Positions 35,370 to 45,035 are shown, numbered from the stretch's first letter. The stretch: 64,000 nucleotides of DNA from OMPR01 sp965183835 (GCA_965183835.1 CBCYME010000011.1:1-64000); one strand, 5' to 3'. Translations and numbers: made by a program. Notes: generated from the letters alone by a model not told the origin.

Positions 35370-37481
35370 TTAGCCTTCGATACGGGTCAAATCCGCCACG
35401 CTGGAACAGATGGTTCTGATCTGGCTCAGCAGGTTCAGACGATTGCGGCGCAGCACCTGATTGTCGCTGTTCACTTGCACATCATCGAAAAACGCATCAA
35501 TCGGACCGCGCAAAGCCGCCATCGCGGTCATAGCGGCTGGGAAATCCTCGGACTCAAGCGCGGGTGCGATCTGCGTCTCGGCCTCGGCCAATGCCCCAAA
35601 CAGAGCCTTTTCGCTGTCGGTTTCCGCAAATTTCAGATCCGCACCATAGGAGTATTCAACGCCATCCTTGTCTTCGGCTTGGGTCAGGATGTTGTTGGCG
35701 CGCTTGAAGCCTTGGACGAGGTTTTGACCGTCTTCGGTCGCGATCACTGCGTTCAGTGCCCGGGCGCGTTTGACCAGCAGGTTGAGGTCATCGTTGCCCT
35801 CCATCGCGATGCAAGCGTCGATCACGTCGTGGCGAATGCCTTCGTCACGCAGGAAAACCTTGAGGCGGTCGTGGATGAAAAGCATCAGGTTCAGAGCCGT
35901 GATAATCGCATCCCAATGCTGAGTTTTCTTTGCCTCAGCAGACAATCCGGCTTCCATCGCTTTGCAATGCGGGGCAATGACAGCACGGAGGGGAGCTCGC
36001 ACACCATTCTCCATCACCAACCGAATAACCCCCAGCGCCGCGCGACGCAGGGCAAACGGGTCTTTCGACCCCGTTGGCTTCTCATCAATCGCCCAGAACC
36101 CGGTCAGCGTGTCCAGCTTATCGGCCAGCGCCACGGTCACCGAGAGCGGAGCGGTGGGCACATCGTCCGATGGACCAAGCGGGGAATAGTGATCTTGGGC
36201 CACGGCAGCCACTGCAACATCTTCACCGGCGGCCTCGATGTAATAGCGGCCCATCAGACCCTGCAGCTCGGGGAACTCATAGACCATTTCAGAACTCAGG
36301 TCGGCCTTGGCCAGACGCGCGGCTTTTTCGGCCTGATCGGCATCCGCGCCGGTCACTGGGGCCAGTTCACGGGCCAGCGCGGCGATACGCTCAATCCGCT
36401 CGGCCTGCGTGCCCAGCTTGTTGTGGAAGGTGACGTTGCCCAAGGCATCGGTCCATGCGCTCATGCCGGATTTGACCGTGCGCAGATCGTTCTCCCAAAA
36501 GAACTTGGCATCCGCCAGACGCGCCGACAGAACCTTTTGGTTGCCTGCCAGAATGGTCGCGCCGTTGTCGGTGGTTTCGCGGTTGGCCACGGTGATGAAT
36601 TTCTCAATCCGACCCGTCTTGGGGTTCTTCACCGAAAAGAACTTCTGATGCTCTTTCATCGAGGCTTGCAGCACCTCAGGCGGCAGCCCTAGGAAATCGT
36701 CATCAATCGAGCCCATCAACACCACAGGCCATTCGACCAGCCCGGCGACCTCGGCCAGCAGGCCCTTGTCGTCGACCACTTCCAACCCGGCGGCAAAGGC
36801 CTGATTGGTGGCGTCGTTCCAAATATGCTCGGCCCGATCGGACGGAGACAGAACCACAAAGGCGCGTTTCAGTTTGGCCTCATAATCCTCGAACGAGGTC
36901 ACGGTAAAGCGGCCAGGGGCCATGAACCGATGCCCTTCGGTCGTGTCACCCGCAGCGATGCCATCCACGTCCATGGGCACAACTTCGGTACCCGCCTCAT
37001 CATTGAGGATACAGAGGATCGAATGCAACGGGCGCACCCAGCGCAGGCTGCCACTGCCCCAGCGCATGGATTTCGGCCATGGGAAGTTGCGAATGGTGTC
37101 TTCCAACACCTCGGCAATGATGTCAGCAGCGGGGCGACCCGCTTTTTCGATCATGGCAAAGTATACCGCGCCTTTGGGGGTGTCGCGCTCTTCGAGCTGA
37201 TCGCGGGTCAGACCGGCCCCGCGCAGGAACCCGTCAATCGCTTTGTCAGGCGCGCCGACCTTGGGGCCTTTGCGCTCTTCGCGAATGGTGGGGGATTCCG
37301 CTAACAGCCCCTCGATTGTCAGGGTCAGACGGCGTGGCGTGGTCAGGGCAGCCGCGCCCGCATATGTCAGCCCTGCGTTGACCAAACCATCAGTCACCCG
37401 CTTTTTCAGATCCTCACCAGCACGGGTTTGCATCCGCGCGGGGATTTCTTCGGAAAACAGTTCGATCAGCAGGTCGGGCAT
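35370..37481 (-). CDS. glyS: Glycine--tRNA ligase beta subunit
   Basis: GlyS is the large, tRNA-binding subunit of the bacterial alpha2beta2 glycyl-tRNA synthetase; GlyQ at 40727-41665 is its partner. The 703-residue length is normal. The N terminus MPDLLIELFSEEIPARM is the family hallmark, followed by TPRRLTLTIEGL, the HD-like core (EFPELQGLMGRYYIEAAGED) and a C-terminal DALR-type anticodon domain. Unlike in E. coli, glyQ and glyS are separated by four genes. The start is 9 bases downstream of the gltS stop. Confidence 0.97.
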   Translation of the reverse strand: MPDLLIELFSEEIPARMQTRAGEDLKKRVTDGLVNAGLTYAGAAALTTPRRLTLTIEGLLAESPTIREERKGPKVGAPDKAIDGFLRGAGLTRDQLEERDTPKGAVYFAMIEKAGRPAADIIAEVLEDTIRNFPWPKSMRWGSGSLRWVRPLHSILCILNDEAGTEVVPMDVDGIAAGDTTEGHRFMAPGRFTVTSFEDYEAKLKRAFVVLSPSDRAEHIWNDATNQAFAAGLEVVDDKGLLAEVAGLVEWPVVLMGSIDDDFLGLPPEVLQASMKEHQKFFSVKNPKTGRIEKFITVANRETTDNGATILAGNQKVLSARLADAKFFWENDLRTVKSGMSAWTDALGNVTFHNKLGTQAERIERIAALARELAPVTGADADQAEKAARLAKADLSSEMVYEFPELQGLMGRYYIEAAGEDVAVAAVAQDHYSPLGPSDDVPTAPLSVTVALADKLDTLTGFWAIDEKPTGSKDPFALRRAALGVIRLVMENGVRAPLRAVIAPHCKAMEAGLSAEAKKTQHWDAIITALNLMLFIHDRLKVFLRDEGIRHDVIDACIAMEGNDDLNLLVKRARALNAVIATEDGQNLVQGFKRANNILTQAEDKDGVEYSYGADLKFAETDSEKALFGALAEAETQIAPALESEDFPAAMTAMAALRGPIDAFFDDVQVNSDNQVLRRNRLNLLSQIRTICSSVADLTRIEG

Positions 37482-37490
37482 GGTCGGTCC

Positions 37491-38702
37491 TTAGAAGTTC
37501 ACGATCGCCTGAATGACGATGGCATTAGCGATATCCACGAAGAAAGCGGATACAAGGGGGAGCACAATAAAGGCAATAGGCGACGGGCCATATCGCTTGG
37601 TTACAGCGGTCATATTCGCGATTGCGGTCGGGGTCGCCCCCAAGGCAAAGCCACCAAAGCCAGCGGCCAGAACAGCAGCGCGGTATCCGCCCCCCATGAT
37701 GGGGAACAGAACAAACAACACAAACGCAACGGTAAAAGTGGTCTGCGCCAACATGATCACCGCAATCACCGAGCCCAGCTCGGCGATGGTCCACAATTGC
37801 AGGCTCATCAAAGACATCGCCAAAAACGCCCCCAAAGCGAATTCCGAAATCATCGCAAGCGCGGGCGTGCGGGAAACGGGGTGCGCCTCTGGCCAAATCG
37901 CAGACCGCAGGTTGGCAATCACGATCCCCATGATCAGGCAGGGCACGAACAGCGGCAGTTTGAGACCTGCGGCTGCGATTGCTTCGGACAGGAAATAGCC
38001 AGAAATGATGGCCAAGTTCAGATGAAAGAGCACACGCATCACCGTGAGATGATCAATGTGTTTGCTATCCGGAGATCCCGCGTCTGGCAGGCCAACGGTG
38101 TGTTCTTCGGTTGGTCTGCTGGGGCTGAGGTTGTGCTTTTCAACCAAGAATTTTGCCACTGGCCCACCAACAAGCGCTGCCAGAACCAAACCCAGGGTCG
38201 CAACTGCGACACCCAGCTCTGTCGCGCCATCCAACCCTGTTGCGGCGGCCACATCCGGGGCCCAGGCAATGGCTGTGCCATGCCCCCCGATCAGGGACGC
38301 CGATCCGAATAGGACCCCTGCCTGCCACGGATAGCCGAACAAAAAGGCCCCAGCCGCCCCGATCAGATTTTGCGCAAGGATCGTTACAAATGTCAAAATC
38401 AGAAGCAGCACCAATGGTTTGCCACCTGATATCAAATCAGACAGGCGCGCATTCAAACCGATCCCGGCAAAGAACAGAACCAACAGAAAATCGCGCGTCT
38501 CCAGCGCAAAGGCGAGTTCGATATTGGCGACCAAGTATAGGATCAACACAACAATCGAGGCCAGCAATCCCCCAGTGACCGGTTCTGGAATGTTGAACCG
38601 ACGTAACACCGGGACACGCGCGTTTATTTCTGCCCCCAACAGATAGACGGCAAACCCCAACGTCGCCGTCAAGAAGTCAGGAATGATCACAGCCCCGGTC
38701 AT
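37491..38702 (-). CDS. gltS: Sodium/glutamate symporter GltS
   Basis: This 403-residue secondary transporter of the ESS family takes up glutamate with Na+. It has about ten membrane segments, an internal repeat, and family segments RFNIPEPVTGGLLASI near residue 35 and GGHGTAIAWAPDVAAATG near 140, with the matching second-half GFALGATPTAIANM near 370 (G-rich re-entrant loops). It lies between glyS and the DUF6446-type gene on the same strand, with 9- and 19-base gaps, suggesting one transcript. Confidence 0.92.
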   Translation of the reverse strand: MTGAVIIPDFLTATLGFAVYLLGAEINARVPVLRRFNIPEPVTGGLLASIVVLILYLVANIELAFALETRDFLLVLFFAGIGLNARLSDLISGGKPLVLLLILTFVTILAQNLIGAAGAFLFGYPWQAGVLFGSASLIGGHGTAIAWAPDVAAATGLDGATELGVAVATLGLVLAALVGGPVAKFLVEKHNLSPSRPTEEHTVGLPDAGSPDSKHIDHLTVMRVLFHLNLAIISGYFLSEAIAAAGLKLPLFVPCLIMGIVIANLRSAIWPEAHPVSRTPALAMISEFALGAFLAMSLMSLQLWTIAELGSVIAVIMLAQTTFTVAFVLFVLFPIMGGGYRAAVLAAGFGGFALGATPTAIANMTAVTKRYGPSPIAFIVLPLVSAFFVDIANAIVIQAIVNF

Positions 38703-38721
38703 CGCTTGTTCTCAACTCCGA

Positions 38722-39243
38722 TCAGTTTTCTGGCCGTTGCGGGCATTCTTCGCCCACTACGGTTCCGTCATATGCTTTTTCACCGCAGTCGTTGAATTCG
38801 TGCCAGATAAATCCATCCCCCTGATCCGTGATCGCAACCACCCGATCGACGCCGAACCCAACATTCTTAGCACTCAAAAAGGCTACAGCGCGACCCTCTT
38901 CCAGCGCTGTGCCGATCTTTTGCGCATCGAAACAGGTGAACCAATCCGGTGCCGTACGGGGTTCAACCTTGGCCGAGGCCACATACGCCTGCTTAAGGTC
39001 ATCAAGGCTCAGGTCCGTCTTGAAACAGCCCCGATACCGGATGGGAGAGCTGTCTGCGTCAATCGCTTCAAAATTGCTATACGCAATCGCAACGGGGGTG
39101 ATGCCACCTTTGGGCGTCAATTTAACGTCTTTGCCCGGCGTTGGCACAACTTCAAAGTAATAGCCATAGATCTGCAAATAGTAGATCGCACCCCCTGCGA
39201 TCGCTGTGCTGAGCACAAGCAAGATGACTAGGAATTTTCCCAT
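38722..39243 (-). CDS. DUF6446-type membrane-anchored protein
   Basis: This 173-residue protein has one N-terminal membrane anchor or signal (MGKFLVILLVLSTAIAGGAI), then a periplasmic domain with YRGCFKTDLSLDDLKQAYVA, WFTCFDAQKIGTALEEG and a C-terminal NDCGEKAYDGTVVGEECP; four cysteines could pair. It is a protein of unknown function found in Rhodobacteraceae beside glyQ/glyS, and is thought to correspond to DUF6446. ATG 39243 follows an AGAAGGCGTGAGAG stretch and is preferred over 39291. The operon position before gltS and glyS is conserved as far as is remembered; no function can be given. Confidence 0.75.
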   Translation of the reverse strand: MGKFLVILLVLSTAIAGGAIYYLQIYGYYFEVVPTPGKDVKLTPKGGITPVAIAYSNFEAIDADSSPIRYRGCFKTDLSLDDLKQAYVASAKVEPRTAPDWFTCFDAQKIGTALEEGRAVAFLSAKNVGFGVDRVVAITDQGDGFIWHEFNDCGEKAYDGTVVGEECPQRPEN

Positions 39244-39332
39244 TGTACTCTCACGCCTTCTGTCTGTTTTGCCTCTTTCGCTAGGGCCCAATTTAGGTCA
39301 CCGTGCGGGGCAGTATATGTCTGATTATCAGG

Positions 39333-39974
39333 ATGCCCGCTGCGGACACCACATTTGCCGTAACTTTTTTTGGCGCTTTGTTTGCGATCATGAACCCAGT
39401 CACCAACTTGCCCATTTTTCTGAGCGTGACCGAGGGTGCCAGTGTCGCAGAGCAGCGCAAGATTGCGCTCAAGACCGCGCTCTATTGCTTGATCCTTGGC
39501 AGCGCGTTTGCGGTTGCTGGAACTCAAGTTTTGAACATGTTTGGCATCAGCGTCGATGATTTCCGCGTTGCTGGAGGTTTGGTTGTTCTGCTCATTGCGC
39601 TGAATATGCTGAATGGCGCTGAAAGCAGTTCGCACCACGGGACTGACGGGGAAAAAGACAGCTATCCCGCGCCGGAAACTGTCGCCTTTTATCCGCTGAC
39701 GTTCCCCATCATCGTGGGGCCGGGCACAATCACAACCCTGATCATCTACGCACATCAAGTGAAAGACACCGCCCACCTGATTGGCTTTGCAGGTGTTTTC
39801 TAGCTTCTGATCGCCTTGCTTGCCATCACGTTTTACAACGCCCCAACCTTGGCCAAGCATCTTTCGGGTACCGCACGCGTCATCATGAGCCGCCTCATGG
39901 GAATGATCCTTGCCGCCATTGCAATCGGGATGATCACTGACGGAATCAAAACACTGCTGCCCGGTCTTGCCTGA
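39333..39974 (+). pseudogene. MarC/NAAT family membrane protein with in-frame TAG
   Basis: The translation is a typical MarC protein: TTFAVTFFGALFAIMNPVTN at the start, LFGISVDDFRVAGGLVVLLI-like helix 3, TVAFYPLTFPIIVGPGTITT in the middle. At 39801-39803 a TAG follows GFAGVF, exactly where the family continues into a helix. The same frame then reads LLIALLAITFYNAPTLAKHL and ends normally with ILAAIAIGMITDGIKTLLPG at 39974. One base change (for example to a leucine, glutamine or isoleucine codon) would restore about 213 residues. MarC proteins are six-helix membrane proteins of uncertain transport function. The lesion may be real or a sequencing error. The start is uncertain (GTG 39303 is possible). 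Confidence 0.78.
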
Positions 39975-40025
39975 TCCGGTGGGTATGTCTGCGTGACGAC
40001 CCATACGGCCGGTACTCCTGTGACA

Positions 40026-40712
40026 TCAAATCCAGTCGAGATTGACCTTACTGGTCGAGAATTCTTGCGCGATCTGGGATTTCAAGGCGCGGAACCGGGG
40101 GCGCATTTCTGGGAACTTGCGTTCATGGGTTTCGACCAGAGTGATCCGGATTAGATCAAACAGGCGCCGGGTTTGCATGACTTCGAGGATATCAAGTTCT
40201 GCGCCCTCAATATCCATCTTGAGCATCGCGATATCCCCAGACCTTGCAATCAGGTCCGTCAAGAAAGCAGGGAAATCAATCATCTCAACATCGATGACAT
40301 CAGCGCCATCGGTGCTGATACCCCGCCCACCGGGCAAGGTCGTGCTCATCACCGTGTTTTTCTTAGGATCGTCATCAAAGGTGGCCGACCGCATCAACCC
40401 GATGCTGCCGGCCTCGATGCCCACAGCCTTGTTGTGCAGGTGGACATTTTCAGCCTCGCCAAAGCGATCATGCAACAGCCCATAGGCATAGGGATCAGGC
40501 TCGAAACAATGCACCGTTGCCCCGGTTGCACAGAGAACGGCTGTCACATTTTCCACGTTTGCACCGCAATCCACCACCACATCGCCTGGGCGCAACATTG
40601 CAGCGGCCCCCATCATAAAGCCTTCGCTTTGGGCGGTGCGCATCAGACGTTTGGTTCTACGTCGTTGTTTGCGCAGCTTCTCTTCGTACTGATCGCGGGT
40701 TGCGTCATCCAT
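40026..40712 (-). CDS. FkbM family methyltransferase
   Basis: This 228-residue SAM-dependent methyltransferase has the Rossmann motif I in VVDCGANVENVTAVLCATGA with the acidic residue in VHCFEPDPYAYGLL, and FkbM-type DIAMLKMDIEGAELDILEVM near residue 165. The family O-methylates sugars or other small molecules, often in surface polysaccharide synthesis. ATG 40712 is chosen because AAGGCAGAG lies upstream and because an earlier start would overlap glyQ. A basic, coiled N terminus (YEEKLRKQRRRTKRLMRTAQ) is unusual. It follows glyQ by 14 bases, so it is probably co-transcribed. The substrate is unknown. Confidence 0.86.
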   Translation of the reverse strand: MDDATRDQYEEKLRKQRRRTKRLMRTAQSEGFMMGAAAMLRPGDVVVDCGANVENVTAVLCATGATVHCFEPDPYAYGLLHDRFGEAENVHLHNKAVGIEAGSIGLMRSATFDDDPKKNTVMSTTLPGGRGISTDGADVIDVEMIDFPAFLTDLIARSGDIAMLKMDIEGAELDILEVMQTRRLFDLIRITLVETHERKFPEMRPRFRALKSQIAQEFSTSKVNLDWI

Positions 40713-40726
40713 GCTGGCTCTGCCTT

Positions 40727-41665
40727 TTACACTGCCTCGGCACGATAACCGCCCGCCGTGGTTTGCACAAAGGCATCCGCACATTGTTTGGCAAGGGCAC
40801 GAACGCGCCCGATATAGGCTTGGCGTTCGGTCACCGAAATCACGCCACGTGCATCCAGTAAGTTAAAGATGTGCGAAGCCTTGATGCACTGATCATAGGC
40901 GGGATGCGCCATGATAATACGTTTCCCGGTTTTGGGATCATCGTGCTCTTGGGCCAAAATGTTGGCACATTCAGCTTCGGCTTCTTCGAAATGGCGCAGT
41001 AGAACCTCGGTGTTGGCCACGTCAAAGTTCCAGCGTGCGTATTCTTCTTCGGTTTGCTTGAAAACGTCCCCATAGGTCAAAGCTGTGGGCGATTGAGGAT
41101 CATTGTAGGGCATGTCCATCACGTGATCGACGCCCAGAACATACATAGCCAAGCGTTCAAGACCGTAAGTCAGCTCACCTGAAACAGGTTGGCAATCATG
41201 CCCCCCCACTTGTTGGAAATAGGTGAACTGGCTGACTTCCATGCCATCACACCAGACTTCCCACCCCAAACCCCACGCGCCCAAGGTCGGGCTTTCCCAA
41301 TCGTCTTCGACGAAACGGATGTCGTGCAGGTCCATGTCCACACCAATCGCCCGCAAAGAACCAAGGTACAGCTCTTGCAGATTGGGGGGGCTGGGTTTGA
41401 TCAGCACTTGGTACTGGTAATAGTGCTGCAAACGGTTGGGGTTTTCGCCATACCGCCCATCGGTTGGACGGCGCGAGGGCTGCACATAGGCGGCCGCCCA
41501 AGGCTGGCTGCCGAGTGAGCGTAGGGTTGTTGCCGGGTGAAAGGTCCCTGCCCCAACTTCCATATCATAGGGTTGCAACATGGCGCAGCCCTTAGAGGCC
41601 CAATAGGTTTGAAGCCGCAGGATAATTTCCTGAAAAGAGCGCGGCGCGCTGGTCTGATCGGTCAT
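40727..41665 (-). CDS. glyQ: Glycine--tRNA ligase alpha subunit
   Basis: GlyQ is the catalytic class II subunit that activates glycine. The 312-residue protein has the family N terminus FQEIILRLQTYWASKGCAML, motif 2 around GRYGENPNRLQHYYQYQV, and motif 3 in GLERLAMYVLGVDHVMDM. It is the partner of GlyS at 35370-37481 on the same strand. It is followed closely by the FkbM gene. Cytoplasmic. Confidence 0.98.
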   Translation of the reverse strand: MTDQTSAPRSFQEIILRLQTYWASKGCAMLQPYDMEVGAGTFHPATTLRSLGSQPWAAAYVQPSRRPTDGRYGENPNRLQHYYQYQVLIKPSPPNLQELYLGSLRAIGVDMDLHDIRFVEDDWESPTLGAWGLGWEVWCDGMEVSQFTYFQQVGGHDCQPVSGELTYGLERLAMYVLGVDHVMDMPYNDPQSPTALTYGDVFKQTEEEYARWNFDVANTEVLLRHFEEAEAECANILAQEHDDPKTGKRIIMAHPAYDQCIKASHIFNLLDARGVISVTERQAYIGRVRALAKQCADAFVQTTAGGYRAEAV

Positions 41666-41756
41666 GGCATTCCCTCTGGGCCCGAGGACGGGCGCGCTAT
41701 CGACAAAGTCGCGCCTTTCCTATGCAAGCAACACAAAGGCGTCAACGGCACATCTT

Positions 41757-42872
41757 TTACTCTTGTCGCAATTGATCTTCTAGATCGTCCAAGTTTGTCT
41801 TTGCCGTGTTGATGTCGATGCGAGCCCATAAGGGATTGTGATCAGACAGCTGCAATGTCTTCCACTCACTGTAATAACTACGAAGGGCGGGATCTGACTT
41901 ACCAGCCCCATTCGATGTCTGCGCCGCATCAGGCATATAAGCTTCGGCGTCTGTCTCTGTCAGGATCATGTCAAAAAGATTGACCACCCCAGAGTTAGGA
42001 AGGAGATCATCAGAGGCATAGGTGACTACAGATGGATCTGTTTTGAACGCGATCTGATCGTAATGTTTGTTCTGGATGAAGTTAGATCGGGTCTTCAATT
42101 CTGTGGGAACAAAGAACCCCTCGCTTTCCAACATATGCAGGACTTGATGCCCGGGGTGAACAATATTGAAATCCCCCAACAAGATCATCGCAGATTTTTC
42201 CTTTAACGCACGATCTGCGCGTTGCGAAAAATAACCAATGACCTGGGACAGCTCTTGCACACGTTGGTCTAATTTGACGCCGCATTCGGCACCATAATGG
42301 ACATGCGCGGTGCAGATCGAAAACCTCAGCCCCTCTGTGCGAAAATGGGCCACGTATGGCGCGCCCCGAAACTGTTTTCCTTTGTGTAACAGATCACGTG
42401 CATTGTGTTCGCCAGCCTCTGACATCGCCAGCGCTTTCGGGAGTGTAATCTCACCCGCAGTGTTCAAAAACTGAACTTTGCGACGGTCAAACACAAACAT
42501 AAGCCGCTGTCCGTTTCCGCCCAAAACCTCATCCTCGGCTTGGGAACAGACATAGCCGTAATCCGGGCCCAAGATATCCATGATCTCTTGCCATTCGTTC
42601 AGCTGGTGCACCTCTTGCACCGCAACAAAATCAAATTTGGACAGGACCTCGGCAATATAAAATAGCATTTCATCCAGACGCGGCCCATATCCACGACGGT
42701 CCGCCCGGTCGAAATCTCGTATATTCCAAGTCGCGAGCAACAGTGCGTTTTGTGCCTGCTTTGCCGGGAGCTCTGCCTCTAAACGAGATCGCAACCCTTT
42801 CAGGGTCCGAACCGCTCGCAATCGATGCTGCTGAGAGCGAATCTTGGTCTTGAATTGATCGTATAATGACAC
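41757..42872 (-). CDS. Endonuclease/exonuclease/phosphatase (EEP) family protein
   Basis: This 371-residue protein has the DNase I-like EEP fold. Metal and catalytic residues appear in LLATWNIRDFDR (Asn), FVAVQEVHQ (Glu), MILLGDFNIVHPG (Asp, Asn) and LSDHNPLWARID (Asp-His). The N terminus (residues 1-45) is a basic helix. There is no signal peptide, so it is probably cytoplasmic. Members cleave DNA, RNA or phosphoesters of lipids; the substrate is unknown. It stands alone, 91 bases upstream of glyQ's start, divergent from the SPOR protein gene. Confidence 0.87.
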   Translation of the reverse strand: MSLYDQFKTKIRSQQHRLRAVRTLKGLRSRLEAELPAKQAQNALLLATWNIRDFDRADRRGYGPRLDEMLFYIAEVLSKFDFVAVQEVHQLNEWQEIMDILGPDYGYVCSQAEDEVLGGNGQRLMFVFDRRKVQFLNTAGEITLPKALAMSEAGEHNARDLLHKGKQFRGAPYVAHFRTEGLRFSICTAHVHYGAECGVKLDQRVQELSQVIGYFSQRADRALKEKSAMILLGDFNIVHPGHQVLHMLESEGFFVPTELKTRSNFIQNKHYDQIAFKTDPSVVTYASDDLLPNSGVVNLFDMILTETDAEAYMPDAAQTSNGAGKSDPALRSYYSEWKTLQLSDHNPLWARIDINTAKTNLDDLEDQLRQE

Positions 42873-43140
42873 GGAGCGCCCTCAGAAATATTAGCAGAAA
42901 AAAATGGTGCTGTAGAAATTCCGGCCATCGTACACACGCCACCTGATTTGAAAACAGAATATTTCTCTTTGTTAGGTGGGAGTTACAGATCCACCTCTCT
43001 TTAGACGTGTTTGCCGCTATACTCCTCCTGTCGTGATATCAACACACATGATTTTCCCCGTCGTCTCAGGTGTGGTGCATATTGCAGGATCACGCGTAAA
43101 CTGCGCTAATGTTCAGAATTCCCCAAGCTAGAGACCCCAG

Positions 43141-44895
43141 ATGATAAGAGTTTTCGCTACCTTTTTTCTAACGCTTATGATTGCCGTGCGTGCCGTGAGC
43201 GCCCAACAGAGTTCCGAAGACGTCGTCTGGATTCAAATCGAAGCCCACCCAAACCTGCGCGTGGCCCAAGAGCGCGCCAAAATCTATTCGGACGCGCTGG
43301 CCGATGTGAACGGTTTCTCACTGGGGGGCAGTTGGTACGGGATTGTTCTGGGCCCCTACGCACGTCAGGATGCCGAGCGCGTCTTACGTGTCTATCGCAG
43401 AGAACGGCAGATCCCGAGAGATAGCTTTGTTGCCCTTTCTTCCGCGCTGAATCAGCAATTTTGGCCCGTTGGGGCCAATGTTCTGAACCGCAGCGCTGTG
43501 GTGGTATCACCGGTATTGCCCACCGACACCCCTGCCCCCACTGAAACCGTTGTCGCCAACCCAAAACCAGCAGCAGACGAAACACCAAGCCAGGCACGCC
43601 GGAGCGAACGCGCGCTGAGCAGCGACGAAAAAAAGGCGTTGCAAACAGCCTTGCAGGCATCTGGATTTTATAGTGCCCGGATCGATGGTGCTTTTGGCCC
43701 CGGCACACGGCGCTCTATGGGCGAATGGCAGACGTTCAACGGGTATGAATCCACAGGAATTCTAACAACCCTGCAGCGTCGTGTTCTGATGGATGCATAT
43801 AACGCCCCGCTGATTAGTGTTGGCATGGCCCGTCGGTATGATGACAAAGCCGGTATCGAACTGGACATGCCCTTGGATGCAGTCCGGTTTTCAACTTATG
43901 AACCTCCATTTGCGCATTATGACAGCCAAAGTGACGTCGGCGCCCGTGTTCTACTCATTTCTCAGCCAGGCACCAAAGCCACTTTGTTTGGCCTCTATGA
44001 AATCCTGCAGACGCTTGAAATCGTGCCCCTCAATGGCCCCCGATCCCGCGGGAAAGACAGCTTTACCATCGAAGGGCGCGGCAATGGCATCGTTTCTTAT
44101 ACACAGGCGGCTCTGAGCAACGGGGAAATCAAAGGTTTCACCCTGATTTGGCCAGAAGGCGACGAAGACCGCCGCACACGTGTTTTGACTGAAATGAAAA
44201 CCAGCTTTACCCGGACGGACGGTGTTTTGGATCCGGCAACGGGTTCCGATATCGAACAACAGGTCGATCTTGTTTCCGGGCTGAAAATCCGTAAACCGCG
44301 CCAATCCCGGTCCGGATTCTACGTCGATGAAAAAGGCACAGTCGTGACCGTAAGCGAAGCGGTCAAAGGCTGCGCGCGCGTGACCTTGGATCACGACTAC
44401 CAAGCCGAAATCGTCAGCTCGGATGATGCTCTGGGTGTTGCGGTTTTGCGCCCCATGGTGGCGCTGGCCCCTATGGCTGTGGCCAATTTTCGGGATGGAT
44501 CCCCACGGCTGAACTCAGGCGTGACAGTTTCTGGTTTTTCCTACGAAGGATTGCTGGGCGCGTCGACGCTGACACAGGGCACATTGGCGGACTTACGGGG
44601 CCTGCGCGGTGAAACCGAATTGATCCGCCTGGCAATGACCCCGCAAGACGGCGATGCAGGCGGGCCAGTCATGGATGCAGGGGGAACTGTGATCGGGATG
44701 CTGTTGCCAGATCTCCAGACCGGGCAAAAACTACCCAAGAACGTGAGTTTCGCCGCTGATGCACGCGCCTTGCGAAACGTGCTGGACGCCGCTGGCTTGC
44801 GCGCGCCGATTGTCACCGAAGGGGCCAATGTGTCCCCTGACGAACTGGGTCGTCGTGCGACAGGTATGACAGTGCTCGTCAGTTGCTGGGATTGA
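43141..44895 (+). CDS. Secreted SPOR/peptidoglycan-binding protein with degenerate trypsin-like domain
   Basis: A signal peptide (residues 1-21, cut after AVSA) is followed by a SPOR-like repeat region (28-90, with SWYGIVLGPYARQDAERVLR), a Pro/Ala linker, and a PG_binding_1 domain (160-220, with GFYSARIDGAFGPGTRRSMG). A domain of unknown type follows, then a trypsin/HtrA-like domain at 380-555. In that last domain the catalytic positions are changed: TVSEAVKGC has Glu406 where His is expected, and DGDAGGPV has Ala506 where Ser is expected. The usual Asp region reads LGVAVLRP. The protein is therefore probably a periplasmic murein-binding scaffold rather than a protease. A strong terminator follows. 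The ribosome site is weak (AGAG). Confidence 0.8.
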   Translation: MIRVFATFFLTLMIAVRAVSAQQSSEDVVWIQIEAHPNLRVAQERAKIYSDALADVNGFSLGGSWYGIVLGPYARQDAERVLRVYRRERQIPRDSFVALSSALNQQFWPVGANVLNRSAVVVSPVLPTDTPAPTETVVANPKPAADETPSQARRSERALSSDEKKALQTALQASGFYSARIDGAFGPGTRRSMGEWQTFNGYESTGILTTLQRRVLMDAYNAPLISVGMARRYDDKAGIELDMPLDAVRFSTYEPPFAHYDSQSDVGARVLLISQPGTKATLFGLYEILQTLEIVPLNGPRSRGKDSFTIEGRGNGIVSYTQAALSNGEIKGFTLIWPEGDEDRRTRVLTEMKTSFTRTDGVLDPATGSDIEQQVDLVSGLKIRKPRQSRSGFYVDEKGTVVTVSEAVKGCARVTLDHDYQAEIVSSDDALGVAVLRPMVALAPMAVANFRDGSPRLNSGVTVSGFSYEGLLGASTLTQGTLADLRGLRGETELIRLAMTPQDGDAGGPVMDAGGTVIGMLLPDLQTGQKLPKNVSFAADARALRNVLDAAGLRAPIVTEGANVSPDELGRRATGMTVLVSCWD

Positions 44896-44921
44896 TCGGA
44901 TCCAAAAGACTTAGAACGAAC

Positions 44922-44955
44922 AAAGGCGCATGAATTTCATGCGCCTTTGCTTTTT
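44922..44955 (+). terminator. Rho-independent terminator
   Basis: AAAGGCGCATG (44922-44932) pairs perfectly with CATGCGCCTTT (44938-44948), followed by GC and five T residues. It ends the SPOR/PG-binding protein gene. Confidence 0.9.
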
Positions 44956-45035
44956 GGTAAAATTGATCTCACAAAATCGAGCGCAGCCGCTCCCGCCCGT
45001 CGTCGATACCCCATCCGGGCTATCTCCTCTCGTTG

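Noticed and set aside
35475..36692. 405-codon open frame antisense to glyS
   Set aside because: Overlaps an intact glyS completely and shows no recognisable protein features.
37428..38312. 294-codon open frame antisense to gltS
   Set aside because: Composition rich in His, Gln and Arg with no hydrophobic core, typical of an antisense shadow of a membrane protein gene.
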